Position numbers and translations under genes: made by a program
Notes under the pieces: generated by a model
The model's input: only the letters and a program-made list of their open reading frames with translations
Told to the model about the DNA's origin: nothing
Databases searched by the model: none
Assembly: GCA_003144275.1 (NCBI GenBank)
Contig: NJBF01000028.1
Location: 1-63,233, forward strand
Reading direction: 5' to 3'
DNA length: 63,233 nt
Source of the DNA: Candidatus Heimdallarchaeota archaeon B3_Heim
GTDB lineage: Archaea; Asgardarchaeota; Heimdallarchaeia; Hodarchaeales; Hodarchaeaceae
Part shown: in pieces, positions 7,418 to 16,797 of the stretch
Position numbering within the stretch: the first letter of the stretch is position 1
Layout: every line of letters begins with the position of its first letter

Positions 7418-8821
7418 TTGTTATTTATTATCGATCAGAATGGTGTATCGCATACCATTCCTTTAGTAGATTTTCACACCCATATTGGGCGAGTAAAGAT
7501 AGCTACGACAAAAGGCTCTTCACAACGAATTAATCAACCTCAGGATATCTTGAATCTATACGCAAAACTACAGTATGAGTTAGTTGAAAGAATAAATAAG
7601 AAACCTGATCAATATTGGGTAACTCTCCCCAAGGTTGAAGAATTTGCCCAGCCACTCTTCCCATCAGTAAAAACCATATATTCTGTGAACGAAACAAAAA
7701 CAAGAGGCTGGTTAGTAGATAAAATTGTGACTTTTCCTTTCAATGACATCTTTCACACTCAAACACAGCCAAAATTCATTAAAAGTAATCGTTATGTTCG
7801 TCATCAAGTTCATACCTTCGATAATTGTTTTCGATTTACCCCGTTTTGTCGTGTTGATCCCACTGATTCTGAATCAGACCAAGAAGTCTTAGATTCTATT
7901 GAACAAGGAATGAATGGCCTTAAATTACATCCTCTTTCTCAGGGCTGGATTAAGGATATAGTATCTCCTGAAACAAAACAAATCTTGAATGAAGCAGGAG
8001 ATTTGAGGATTCCAGTTATATTCGATGTACCTAATAAAGGAGTTGCCGCTGATATTACAGAAATTACACAGGAAGCAAGAAATGAACAAGAAAATCCAGT
8101 TAATGTTGTATTGGGACATTCTGGATTTGATTATGATTCACCAGAAATTTTCGAATGTCTTGCTGAAGATGGAATGTATGCTGAAACTAGTGGTATGAGA
8201 GGTAAAGATGTAGAAATTTTCTTTGATAATTTAATTAAGTTAGTTCCTAACTGGGAGAATAAAATTGTCTTTGGAACCGATCACAATTATTTCAGCGTGC
8301 TTCAAGCTGCTGATATAATTACCTATTTATTCTCAAACACTTTTCTTAATCTATTAAATGAACAGGAGCAATCAGTAGATCCTATATGTGCGATTTCAAA
8401 CATTCTAGGGGGGAACGCACTAAATCTTATACCTATTTCTTGGAATACAATGGAGGGAAAAACTAAATCAAGAAAATATAGGATAAAATTAGGTGATTTC
8501 CAGAAAATCATCAAGAAATTCATTTCAAATAAAGGCAAATTTATCAAAATTGATCTGGGGGAGAATGTGAAGAGAAATCAGATTCTACAAATTATAACGT
8601 TCGGTGAGAAGGAAGCACGATTAACTTACTCTCTTCAAGAAATAGCTTCAGGGGAAGAGGTAATTTTAAGATCAATTACCCAAGAAATTCAAAAAGTGGA
8701 ATTCTCGTGTACAATGACTCCTCTACAGATCGAGAAGATCACAAAGCCAACGAGAGGGGATAAAAAGATTAAAGAAGAGAAGTTTAAAGAATTACTATTT
8801 GAGGGAACTTCCCAGGATTGA
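7418..8821 (+). CDS. Amidohydrolase-2-like metal-dependent hydrolase with extra C-terminal domain
   Basis: 467 aa. The first 340 residues have the metal-ligand motifs of the amidohydrolase superfamily: DFHTHIG near residue 19, GLKLHPLSQG near 170, VLGHSGFD near 230 and GTDHNY near 286. The TIM-barrel family includes decarboxylases and amide or ester hydrolases, so the substrate is not predictable. About 120 residues beyond the barrel are Lys/Glu-rich and unrecognised. The TTG start is chosen because TAGGAG lies eight bases upstream. Its stop overlaps the TTG start of the next gene (TTGA), so the two are translationally coupled and probably work together. Confidence 0.78.
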   Translation: MLFIIDQNGVSHTIPLVDFHTHIGRVKIATTKGSSQRINQPQDILNLYAKLQYELVERINKKPDQYWVTLPKVEEFAQPLFPSVKTIYSVNETKTRGWLVDKIVTFPFNDIFHTQTQPKFIKSNRYVRHQVHTFDNCFRFTPFCRVDPTDSESDQEVLDSIEQGMNGLKLHPLSQGWIKDIVSPETKQILNEAGDLRIPVIFDVPNKGVAADITEITQEARNEQENPVNVVLGHSGFDYDSPEIFECLAEDGMYAETSGMRGKDVEIFFDNLIKLVPNWENKIVFGTDHNYFSVLQAADIITYLFSNTFLNLLNEQEQSVDPICAISNILGGNALNLIPISWNTMEGKTKSRKYRIKLGDFQKIIKKFISNKGKFIKIDLGENVKRNQILQIITFGEKEARLTYSLQEIASGEEVILRSITQEIQKVEFSCTMTPLQIEKITKPTRGDKKIKEEKFKELLFEGTSQD

Positions 8822-11800
8822 GTGATATGGTTTCAGGAAATTATATTATGGAAACACCGTTATTTTTCTCGCACGGTATTGAGATTGAAAACCATCTAGT
8901 TGCAGCTCAAACAGGTGAGGTCTTAGTGGGCAATGATCTTCTATCAACATGGGAAGACATATTTTCTAATGCTTTTGAGTATTTAAAGAAAATTAAAAAA
9001 GATAAAAAGACCCCGAGGATTATAGCAAAGAAAATTGTCAAAATAGAGCTGAAAGAAGAAACTAAACGTGAAAAAAGGCTTAGCTTCATCTTTGTACATT
9101 ATAAGCTTGGGAAAAAGACTATTAAAATAAATGTCTTTGGACCAGATCCGAATATCTCACAAATCACTTGGCTCTTGGAACTAGTAACTCCACCATGTGA
9201 GTATCTTGAAGAATTGTCATTTTGGATAGATACTCTTTACGCTGCAGCTTTACATGGTTTATCAAAAACAAAAACAAAATCTGCCCTTTTACCAATGGGA
9301 TTAAACCCGATGGAACAAAGAGTACGAAGTGGACTCACATGTGGAGAACACCATCATATAGGAATTCCATCTTTTATTCGAGCACCTGTATATAACATGC
9401 TCCGTAACTACATTCCCCACTTAATCGCATTAAGCTCCACTTCACCGTTTTTGAACCAAAATACAAGTAGTAAAGTTATTATTAAAGAAAAAAATGGTAA
9501 AAAACAAGTAATTAGTCGAGGTACTCATTCATTTCGACTGGCTAACAATACAGGTCAAATGGGGCCCAATATACCTCAATATTTGCCCATTATAGAGGAT
9601 ATGACTTCACGAGAAGATTTTGCACGATTAATAAAGAAAGTACCACCCGAAGACCGCATGATAGATCTTTTTCCCTATACAGATTATTCAACTATAGAGC
9701 TTAGGTTCTTTGATGCACAACCTTGGAAAGAAAATCGCTTAGCTATGGTATTACTTATACAGGCACTGGCCCAAAAAACAAAAACACTGATAAAGCAAAA
9801 GAACCCAGTTCCCACTGTATCATCTCAGAGTTTGTATAAAAATCGTCGAAAAGCTATTCAATTTGGTTTACTTGCTCAATTTACCAGAGATGAGACTTTA
9901 ACAGGGGAGTTTGCATGGTTCTACAATTATGATATCGAAAAAGGAGTTAAAGCATCTAAATTAATGCATTCAGTTTTAGCTTTACTAATCTACATCGAAG
10001 ATGAGTTACTTGAATTTAACTCAAACTACATCGACCAAGTCCTCTTACCTGTGTTAGGGTCGAAAAAATTTGCCCCTCCATTTTCTGTATGCGATTACCT
10101 TTTCAAACTCTATGCAGAAAAGAATCAAAAAGTACCTGAGTTTCTTAATGAACTATATTATAGCGAAAAACTTATTTATCCGCCCCAAGTGGCAGGTGAT
10201 TTTTCATCCTTTCTTGTTGAGAATCCTCCTGATTCCTTTTTGGAGGTAAATAAACAACAACAGAATTTAACCCAGCTCCTACAACAAGATATTGCAACTC
10301 GGGAAGTTTTCAAGAGCAGATCTGAATTAAAACCAAAAAAGCAGAAGAAAAAGAAACCTGTGGTAGCTAAAGAGAAAGTCATCAAAGATAAAACGAAAAA
10401 AATTCCTGCTACCACTCCTGAAAAACCTCTAACAAAGAAAAAAGCGCCGACTAAAAAGCAGCGGCCTCCTGAAACCCCAAAACCGAAAAAAATGGTTGAG
10501 GTAAAAACTCCAAGACAAAGAGAGAAAAAGAAACCAACCCCCGAAACAAAACCTATAGCAAAGCGAGAACCTATTCAGGTAATCTCTGCTTTCGATGAAA
10601 ACGAGGATCTGGAAATTTATTCCCCCATGATTGAGATTGAACCAAAATATCAGAAAATTAATTCCAAAATCGCAAATATCATGCGTACACGTCGTCAAGA
10701 AATCGAAGCTAAGCGGGTTGTGTTTTTCCAAGAACATCTGAAAGAGGAAGAGTCCGATTTCAAGCCATTTCCCAAAAAACAAACTGCTGTTTTTCCAGCT
10801 CTAATTTCTGGGCCCGAACTGTTCGGGTATATCGTACTCTCTTTTAGTGACATTAAAAAGGTCATGTACCAATTTCGGAATAATCCTATAACCTTGAAGT
10901 TTTATGATAATCAAACAAACAATATAATTAGTACACTAAGGACTTTTTTGGATATATCTCGAATTGAAAAGCACCAAACGGTACGAATTCCTTGTTCTAT
11001 TGACTTAGGGGAAATATACGGAAAACTAAAAATTCGAGTGGAAGCAATTACTTCAACAAATCATAGATTACTACCTAAGAAATTTGTCTTTGCAGTGGAA
11101 CGAAAAGACCAAATTAGTATTTCACCCAAAGAATTCTATATCACTAGTAATTTTGGAACTGTTGAGTGTGTGTACAAAGCAACTAACGACTCTAAGAAAG
11201 AAGAAAGAGGAGAACTAACGTTACTCTTAGCAACACAGTCGTCATCAACACCTATTGTAATTTATGAAGAAAAATTTAATCTAAAACCTCATGCATCTTT
11301 TGAATTAGCTCGAAGCATAGATTTATCTATAGATTATCAGCATAGCTCCTTTTATATTCTCGCTCGCGTCACAACGGGTCTTCTAAAGAAAAACCGATCT
11401 TTCAAGAGTATTCATGTCCCCGTTCTACGCGAAATTGTTGTTGATTGGTCATTTGTAACACGACCTGGGTCAAAAAATGACTTATGGCAAGGAGTAGAAC
11501 CAAAAACACATTACGCAGTTGATTTTGTTTTTCATTTCCTTCAATCATTGCCTCCTGTTGCCATCTCAATTTATGTCAACACATTTCCCCAAGGAGAAAC
11601 TAAGAAATTAACGTCTTTACGTTTAAAAAGGTACATAGATAAAGGTGATGAGTTTATTGCGCCACCTGTCAAATTTAAAACTCCTAAAAAATGTGGATAC
11701 TTAATCTTTGATGTTCAAATTCGTACAGAAAAGGGCATTCTTCCCATGCACCTAATATCCGAACCAATTGGAGTGTATAGTCTAACAACAAAAACTACTT

Positions 11801-11829
11801 TTGAAAAGAGGCGTGACTTGGATCTTTGA
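8818..11829 (+). CDS. Glutamate-cysteine ligase-like (GCS2) protein with K/P-rich linker and beta-rich C-terminus
   Basis: 1003 aa in three parts. Residues 1-490 resemble the GCS2/carboxylate-amine ligase fold: GIEIENHLV near the start (acidic metal-binding strand), GEHHHIGIPSF near 177, and STIELRFFDAQPWKENR near 288, like the family's TIEVR strand. Residues about 505-590 are a low-complexity Lys/Pro-rich linker, probably disordered. Residues about 600-1003 are beta-rich and unrecognised. GCS2 enzymes make ATP-driven amide bonds on a Glu or carboxylate. That this protein is an active ligase is inference. It is coupled to the amidohydrolase before it and followed by a VWA gene, so an amide-making and amide-breaking pair is conceivable. 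Confidence 0.65.
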   Translation: MSDMVSGNYIMETPLFFSHGIEIENHLVAAQTGEVLVGNDLLSTWEDIFSNAFEYLKKIKKDKKTPRIIAKKIVKIELKEETKREKRLSFIFVHYKLGKKTIKINVFGPDPNISQITWLLELVTPPCEYLEELSFWIDTLYAAALHGLSKTKTKSALLPMGLNPMEQRVRSGLTCGEHHHIGIPSFIRAPVYNMLRNYIPHLIALSSTSPFLNQNTSSKVIIKEKNGKKQVISRGTHSFRLANNTGQMGPNIPQYLPIIEDMTSREDFARLIKKVPPEDRMIDLFPYTDYSTIELRFFDAQPWKENRLAMVLLIQALAQKTKTLIKQKNPVPTVSSQSLYKNRRKAIQFGLLAQFTRDETLTGEFAWFYNYDIEKGVKASKLMHSVLALLIYIEDELLEFNSNYIDQVLLPVLGSKKFAPPFSVCDYLFKLYAEKNQKVPEFLNELYYSEKLIYPPQVAGDFSSFLVENPPDSFLEVNKQQQNLTQLLQQDIATREVFKSRSELKPKKQKKKKPVVAKEKVIKDKTKKIPATTPEKPLTKKKAPTKKQRPPETPKPKKMVEVKTPRQREKKKPTPETKPIAKREPIQVISAFDENEDLEIYSPMIEIEPKYQKINSKIANIMRTRRQEIEAKRVVFFQEHLKEEESDFKPFPKKQTAVFPALISGPELFGYIVLSFSDIKKVMYQFRNNPITLKFYDNQTNNIISTLRTFLDISRIEKHQTVRIPCSIDLGEIYGKLKIRVEAITSTNHRLLPKKFVFAVERKDQISISPKEFYITSNFGTVECVYKATNDSKKEERGELTLLLATQSSSTPIVIYEEKFNLKPHASFELARSIDLSIDYQHSSFYILARVTTGLLKKNRSFKSIHVPVLREIVVDWSFVTRPGSKNDLWQGVEPKTHYAVDFVFHFLQSLPPVAISIYVNTFPQGETKKLTSLRLKRYIDKGDEFIAPPVKFKTPKKCGYLIFDVQIRTEKGILPMHLISEPIGVYSLTTKTTFEKRRDLDL

Positions 11830-11941
11830 ACAAAGATATCTAACATTCTTTTATCTCAAAGGATTTAATTTTTAAAGGGAATAACAATCTAGACTGAAAT
11901 AATAAAGAATAAACTTGACGTTCATACAAGGAGACAATAAG

Positions 11942-13234
11942 ATGACCAAAATATCGTTGAATGTTGTAAATGTAGGTAATATTGAAGGACGAGCGTACCT
12001 CCACACCCAAGATATAGAAAAACTGGCTATAAATGAATTTGATTATGTTAAAATGGTAACAGAATGGGAAGATTGGGGCGCAGTGCAAATTCTTTCTTCA
12101 GATGAAGTGGAACAGGGAACTATTGCTGTAGATGCTAGTGTACTATCATCAGCAAATATTTCCGATGGTGATGCTGTGGAAGTAGAACCGGTTAATAATG
12201 CTGCAGCAGGTATCAAATCAATTAAATTGGGTATAGAACCTCTTGCTGGTCAAGAAGTTGAAGAAGCCATTTTATGGATTGCTACAGAATTTGAACAGCT
12301 TTCTACTCTGCTCAAAAATCGACCTGTGTTCAACAATCTTCAAATTGCCTGGGAAGATTGTCCAATTGGCAATATTACGGTGAGATTCCTTGGAGCTGAT
12401 CCTCCAATTCCAGATGGTGATATAGGGATTGTAGATCCAACAGGTCGTGAAGTGGAGATAAACATAATTCCATTTACCGAAATGAGTTTCAATGCAGTAT
12501 TAGTTCTTGATGTATCAGGAAGTATGTCTAAAAAGGATATGAAGGTCAAAAATATCAGTGGTGCATTGGAAGGACTAAAAAAAGGATTAGATGAGTCAGA
12601 TGAACTTAACTTGTTCATTGAAAAATTCCAAGATGGTAAAAAAGTGTCTAGGGTCGATGCAGCGGCTATGGCTATTATGTTATTTATGTCACTAAAAATT
12701 GCCAAAGGGTGGGGAGAACAAATTCAGTTACTGACATTCTCTGGCGAAGTAGAGAGATATTCACTAGGAGACACAAATGTCATTTCTTGTGTGGGTGAGA
12801 CAAAAAAAGCGGGAATCGAAAGTATTATTGATCATGTTGTCCAAAAGACCTCAGAAAGTACTGGTTTAACATTTCTGAGTGGGGCGTTAGATCAAGCATA
12901 CAAAAGTATTGACAGTTTTGATGAAAACCCTACAATCCAGAAGAAAAATCCAACCATGATTATTGTTCTCACAGATGGAAACCCGAACAAAGGAAATGGA
13001 CTTGGAGTAAACCCCATTCCAATCGTAAAACAATATGTGGAGCAACATCCCGAAGTAGTCCTCTATGCGATCGGATTAGGAGAAGCAGATCGCTTAATGT
13101 TGCGAAAAATTGGTGAAATGGGTCGGGGTGGCTCATTGATGGCAGATGATTTGGAAACTCTGATTGATTTCTATGATTCATTGGCTCAAAACTTCCAGAT
13201 GGTCGTTAAAATGAAGAAAGAACCAGAGGAATAA
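11942..13234 (+). CDS. VWA-domain protein with Cdc48-N-like N-terminus
   Basis: 430 aa from ATG 11942, preceded by AAGGAG at a good spacing. An in-frame TTG at 11915 would add nine residues but has no ribosome site. Residues about 10-90 (GRAYLHTQDIEKL through DGDAVEVEPV) read like the double-psi barrel N-domain of Cdc48/VAT, a substrate- or adaptor-binding module. A linking beta domain follows. From about residue 180 there is a von Willebrand A domain with an intact metal-ion site: DVSGSMS near 190, TGLTFLSGAL, and LTDGNPNKG. VWA domains bind protein ligands through the metal. No AAA+ partner is adjacent. The Cdc48-N match is by pattern, not alignment. Confidence 0.75.
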   Translation: MTKISLNVVNVGNIEGRAYLHTQDIEKLAINEFDYVKMVTEWEDWGAVQILSSDEVEQGTIAVDASVLSSANISDGDAVEVEPVNNAAAGIKSIKLGIEPLAGQEVEEAILWIATEFEQLSTLLKNRPVFNNLQIAWEDCPIGNITVRFLGADPPIPDGDIGIVDPTGREVEINIIPFTEMSFNAVLVLDVSGSMSKKDMKVKNISGALEGLKKGLDESDELNLFIEKFQDGKKVSRVDAAAMAIMLFMSLKIAKGWGEQIQLLTFSGEVERYSLGDTNVISCVGETKKAGIESIIDHVVQKTSESTGLTFLSGALDQAYKSIDSFDENPTIQKKNPTMIIVLTDGNPNKGNGLGVNPIPIVKQYVEQHPEVVLYAIGLGEADRLMLRKIGEMGRGGSLMADDLETLIDFYDSLAQNFQMVVKMKKEPEE

Positions 13235-13482
13235 TCCAAACTTCATCCTTTGTACCTTTATATTTGATTCCTACCGTCTATATCCCTTAAAACTACCTTT
13301 AATTGGTTTTTGATTATGGTGACTACTCATCAAGGTATAACTCCATTATGATAAGTCAGAAATCAACCTAAATCCAAAAAAGGTCTCCTGAAAAAAGACT
13401 AAATATTTATACTTAGACGAAGAGTGCATAGTCCCCATCTTGCAAAAGGGGATATCTTGGGAACTAGATCAAAGGTGAATAT

Positions 13483-15006
13483 ATGCCAGAATACAAAGTC
13501 GTAACTTCTAAAATTGACCCAAAAGATGCCGTGATTGTTTCCGCGGAGAATAATCAACATATAGTTACACAAGCGAAATTTGCTTTATCCTTTAAAGGAA
13601 AAGAGGCAAAAGTCGGACAAGTATTCAAATTTAAGTGCTTTTTAGAAGAAAACGAAGTGGGATTATCCCAAGTCATGATGAATAAACTGGGAGTTACAGA
13701 AGGAGAGATGGTGACACTTCAATCAGTGGGTAGAACTATCTCTAAGAGTTTCTCCTTGATTAAGCAACGAATAGCCCAACCTGGAAAAGTATTCACTAAA
13801 AATGAAATAGATCATATTATCAGCGACATCACACTTGATAACATGACCCCGCTTGAGGAGTCTGTATTTTTAACCTCTCAAATGCTTCAAGAGTGGAATA
13901 TTGGAGAAATTGAATGTCTAACTAACGCAATAGCCCATTCTGGACAAATAATCAACTGGGGTGAAACTGTGATCTTTGACAAGCATTCTCTCGGTGGTGT
14001 TCCGGGTAATAAGGTAACTCTTCTAGTTGTTCCTATCATTGCCGCTGCAGGGTTGACAATTCCGAAAACTTCATCACGTGCTATCACCAGCCCTTCTGGT
14101 ACCGCAGATACTATGGAAGCTCTAGGGTGTGACATTGAATTCACCATCGATGAGATGGTAGACATTGCTCAAAATATTGGTGGATTAATTGCTTGGACTG
14201 GTGGTTTGAATATTGTTCCAGCTGATGAAAAGATTATACGTGATGTTCAGTATCCCCTGGGTATCGATCCTGAACCAATGATGATGGCTTCTGTCATTTC
14301 CAAAAAAATCGCGATGGGCGTCAAGTTCCTTGTCTTAGACATTCCATGCGGTTATGGAACTAAAGTGGCTAATTTAGATACTGGCAAACGCCTTGCTCAT
14401 CGATTTTCTGAATTAGGACGTCTAGTCGGAATTCGTATCGAAAGTGGTATAACCTACGGGAGCTCACCTGTTGGTAATGCTGTTGGTCCTGCATTAGAGG
14501 CTAGAGAGGCTCTACTTAGTTTAAAAAAACCTTTAGAGGCTCCTCATTCTTTAGTTGGAAAAAGTACCTCCTTAGCGGGTATTCTACTTGAGATGGCTGG
14601 GAAAGCAATTACAGGTACAGGTCAAGAATTAGCGTATGAGATTTTAAATTCGGGTAACGCGTATAAAAAGTTCCAAGAAATCTTAGAGGCTCAGAACGCT
14701 GATCCACTCTTAAAACCTTCAGATATAGAAATTGGATCTGCTACCTATGAATATTTGGCACCTCAAAGTGGTTATGTTGTTGAAATTGATAACAAAGTCA
14801 TAGGTCGAGCTGCACGTGCTGCAGGCGCGCCAATGGATAAGCGAGCCGGAGTTTATTTCCATAAAAAGAAGGATTCTGTTAAACGAGGTGAAACCTTGTT
14901 TACATTATATTCATCTAATGAGAAAAAGCTAGCAGCAGCAGAAGCTGAATTAGTAAAAGGTGATTTACCAGTTACTATTGAAGGAATGCTTCTCGCACGT
15001 GAATGA
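13483..15006 (+). CDS. deoA: AMP phosphorylase (archaeal DeoA type)
   Basis: 507 aa, the length of archaeal AMP phosphorylases, which are longer than bacterial thymidine phosphorylase because of an extra N-terminal domain (about residues 1-85). Core motifs are DKHSLGGVPGNKVTLLVVPI (nucleoside/phosphate site), SRAITSPSGTADTMEALG and the C-terminal GYVVEIDNKVIGRAARAAGAP region. The enzyme converts nucleoside 5'-monophosphate plus phosphate to ribose 1,5-bisphosphate plus base. In archaea this feeds R15P isomerase and type III RuBisCO, neither of which is in the window. ATG has AAGGTGA upstream. The leader has TTTATAC-like promoter sequence near 13405 and a CCCC/GGGG hairpin near 13433-13457. 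Confidence 0.93.
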   Translation: MPEYKVVTSKIDPKDAVIVSAENNQHIVTQAKFALSFKGKEAKVGQVFKFKCFLEENEVGLSQVMMNKLGVTEGEMVTLQSVGRTISKSFSLIKQRIAQPGKVFTKNEIDHIISDITLDNMTPLEESVFLTSQMLQEWNIGEIECLTNAIAHSGQIINWGETVIFDKHSLGGVPGNKVTLLVVPIIAAAGLTIPKTSSRAITSPSGTADTMEALGCDIEFTIDEMVDIAQNIGGLIAWTGGLNIVPADEKIIRDVQYPLGIDPEPMMMASVISKKIAMGVKFLVLDIPCGYGTKVANLDTGKRLAHRFSELGRLVGIRIESGITYGSSPVGNAVGPALEAREALLSLKKPLEAPHSLVGKSTSLAGILLEMAGKAITGTGQELAYEILNSGNAYKKFQEILEAQNADPLLKPSDIEIGSATYEYLAPQSGYVVEIDNKVIGRAARAAGAPMDKRAGVYFHKKKDSVKRGETLFTLYSSNEKKLAAAEAELVKGDLPVTIEGMLLARE

Positions 15007-15467
15007 CGAAATTTAAGATAATGAAACCGTCAACTAATCTTCCTCTTGGCATATTAATTCAATTTGTTGAGTATTGCAACGCGATCAGGGAACCAGTTGT
15101 TCTTATCGTTGAAGGAAAACGAGATATTGAAGCATTAGAAGCTATTGGAATCAAGCTAATTAACGGAAAAATTTTGGCTAGAAAGGGTTTGTCTCTGAGC
15201 AAACTTGCAGATCAAATTTATCCTGTTTCAATAATCATACTTCTTCTGGACTTTGATAAGGAGGGGAAGCATATGCGAAGTGATTTGAAGAAGGAACTCC
15301 AAAAACGTAAAGGTCACGGGCTTATTGATCCTTACCCTAGACAATTATTGTATAAATTTTTCCGTGCAGCGAGAATCAATGAAATTGAAGAGGTAAAACA
15401 GTTTAGTTCAATTATTCCAAAAATAGAAGATACATTTAAGAATACGAATACTCACTATTCCAAATGA
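15003..15467 (+). CDS. Small Toprim-domain protein
   Basis: 154 aa. PVVLIVEGKRDIEALEAIGI carries the catalytic Glu of the Toprim fold (VEGxxD), and IIILLLDFDKEGKHM carries the D-x-D strand with the following EG, as in small archaeal Toprim proteins (UPF0292, related to RNase M5 and primase). Such domains cut or join nucleic acid with two metals. The exact substrate is unknown. The ATG overlaps the stop of the AMP phosphorylase gene (ATGA), so the two are translationally coupled. The biochemical reason for that pairing is not obvious. Confidence 0.8.
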   Translation: MTKFKIMKPSTNLPLGILIQFVEYCNAIREPVVLIVEGKRDIEALEAIGIKLINGKILARKGLSLSKLADQIYPVSIIILLLDFDKEGKHMRSDLKKELQKRKGHGLIDPYPRQLLYKFFRAARINEIEEVKQFSSIIPKIEDTFKNTNTHYSK

Positions 15468-15519
15468 AAAATAGATATCTACCTCTCCTTTTGTCCACTT
15501 AATATCGGAGTTTACCTTG

Positions 15520-16380
15520 ATGGAGAAAATGTGTCATAAATCACATTTATTAGACGAACAATTGTTTCTCCCCAAGCGTACCACAATTGCCAGCTTTCCT
15601 GGAGGTAAAAGTGATAAGAAAAAACATCTTCCACTTTATTTGTCCATTCCTAAACATATAGAATATTTTGTTGAACCATTTGCTGGCTTAGCCAATGTTT
15701 TCATTGCCTTATCTCCCCGAATTTCGCGAGTATGGTTAAATGATAAAGATCCAGAAATATTTTCATTGCTAAGCTGTATGCAGGATTCAACTTTATTACA
15801 ACAACTCATAGAATCCATAAAATCGTTAGAGCCAGTCACAAGGGATGATTACTATCACTGGAAACAATTTAATCCCTCCAAAACATTGGATCGTGCAATA
15901 AGAAGATTGGTAATTCTCAATTGCTCTCCAAATGGAGCTGGAGGTGGATATAGCCATGAGAAAGCCCATCGAAAATGGTATCAGAATAAACCAAAAATGT
16001 GGAGTAAGATTCATCAGATATTTGAAAATAAAAAGGTACGAATCACTAATTTTGATTATGAAAAGGTTTTAGCTTCGCTCTCTCCAGATGATGACTTAAT
16101 AGATTATTTTCTTTATTTGGATCCCCCATATTATGATGTTGCACAAAAAGGCTCATTATATGGGAAAAATTATAATCAAATTGATATAAATAAGTTGAAA
16201 GATCTCCTAACATCTTTACCGATTCATTGGCTTTTATCAAATAGAGATACTTCTGTTATCAGAAAAATCTTTCGTCAATTCTCCACATTAGGTTATAATA
16301 CATATAACGATATGAACAATACTCAGAAGGGTAATCCTGAGCTCCTCATTAGCAACAATCCCTTATTTGAGGAAAGATGA
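15520..16380 (+). CDS. D12-class adenine-N6 DNA methyltransferase (Dam-like)
   Basis: About 286 aa. Motifs come in the order of the Dam/D12 (alpha) family: FPGGKSDKKKHLP (SAM/Gly loop region), YFVEPFAGLANVF (motif I), NDKDPEIFSLL (binding of SAM ribose), and LYLDPPYYD (catalytic DPPY). It would methylate adenine N6 in a short DNA target. The specificity is not readable, though GATC is common in this family. No restriction endonuclease is adjacent, so it looks solitary. ATG 15520 is preferred (GGAG nine bases upstream), and an in-frame TTG one codon earlier is possible. Confidence 0.88.
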   Translation: MEKMCHKSHLLDEQLFLPKRTTIASFPGGKSDKKKHLPLYLSIPKHIEYFVEPFAGLANVFIALSPRISRVWLNDKDPEIFSLLSCMQDSTLLQQLIESIKSLEPVTRDDYYHWKQFNPSKTLDRAIRRLVILNCSPNGAGGGYSHEKAHRKWYQNKPKMWSKIHQIFENKKVRITNFDYEKVLASLSPDDDLIDYFLYLDPPYYDVAQKGSLYGKNYNQIDINKLKDLLTSLPIHWLLSNRDTSVIRKIFRQFSTLGYNTYNDMNNTQKGNPELLISNNPLFEER

Positions 16381-16405
16381 ATTTTAAAAAATCTTGAATG
16401 TTAGA

Positions 16406-16797
16406 TTAGGCCTTTCTGTAACCACATGCTGGACAAGTGTGGGTTCCAATTTCTAGTTCTAATCCACACTTTTCACAAGGGATGTGCCCTGGTCGTTCGA
16501 ATTCTTCTTTGTCTTTGAAAGCAACATCAATCAATCTACATTTGGAACATCTCCTTAGACCTTCTTCAAAACTTGCACCACAACTTGGGCAATATTCATT
16601 TTCTAAATCTGGTAACCTATACACTCTTCCACTTTCTTTTAGATTTCGTAAAACCTGTTTTTCGGCATATAATTGGGTGTAACCGCACATTAGACAGGTT
16701 AAAGCAAAAAAATATTCCAAAGAGAAGAATAATGAAATTTATGAGGGCTACCGATTTCTGTACTTCCACAAACTGGACATTCTTGTGTAAATCTCAT
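16406..16797 (-). CDS. Multi-zinc-ribbon protein, reading frame broken at a T7 run
   Basis: A strong ribosome site (GGAGAGGAGAG) precedes ATG 16797, which opens MRFTQECPVCGSTEIGSPHK and runs into a stop 32 codons later. The longer downstream frame (from TTG 16720, 104 aa) continues with LTCLMCGYTQLYAEKQ, then YCPSCG, RCSKC, CEKCG and CPACG. The two halves complete one zinc ribbon (CPVCG in one, CLMCGY in the other) and would join if a run of seven T at 16704-16710 (reverse strand) had one more T. So this is either a homopolymer sequencing error or a real frameshift. Three Cys pairs follow in the C-terminal part. Function unknown, probably nucleic-acid or protein binding. Confidence 0.65.

Noticed and set aside
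10429..10782. Phe/Leu-rich reverse frame of 117 aa
   Set aside because: It is the complement of the Lys/Pro-rich linker of the GCS-like protein; AAG/AAA codons read as CTT/TTT on the other strand.
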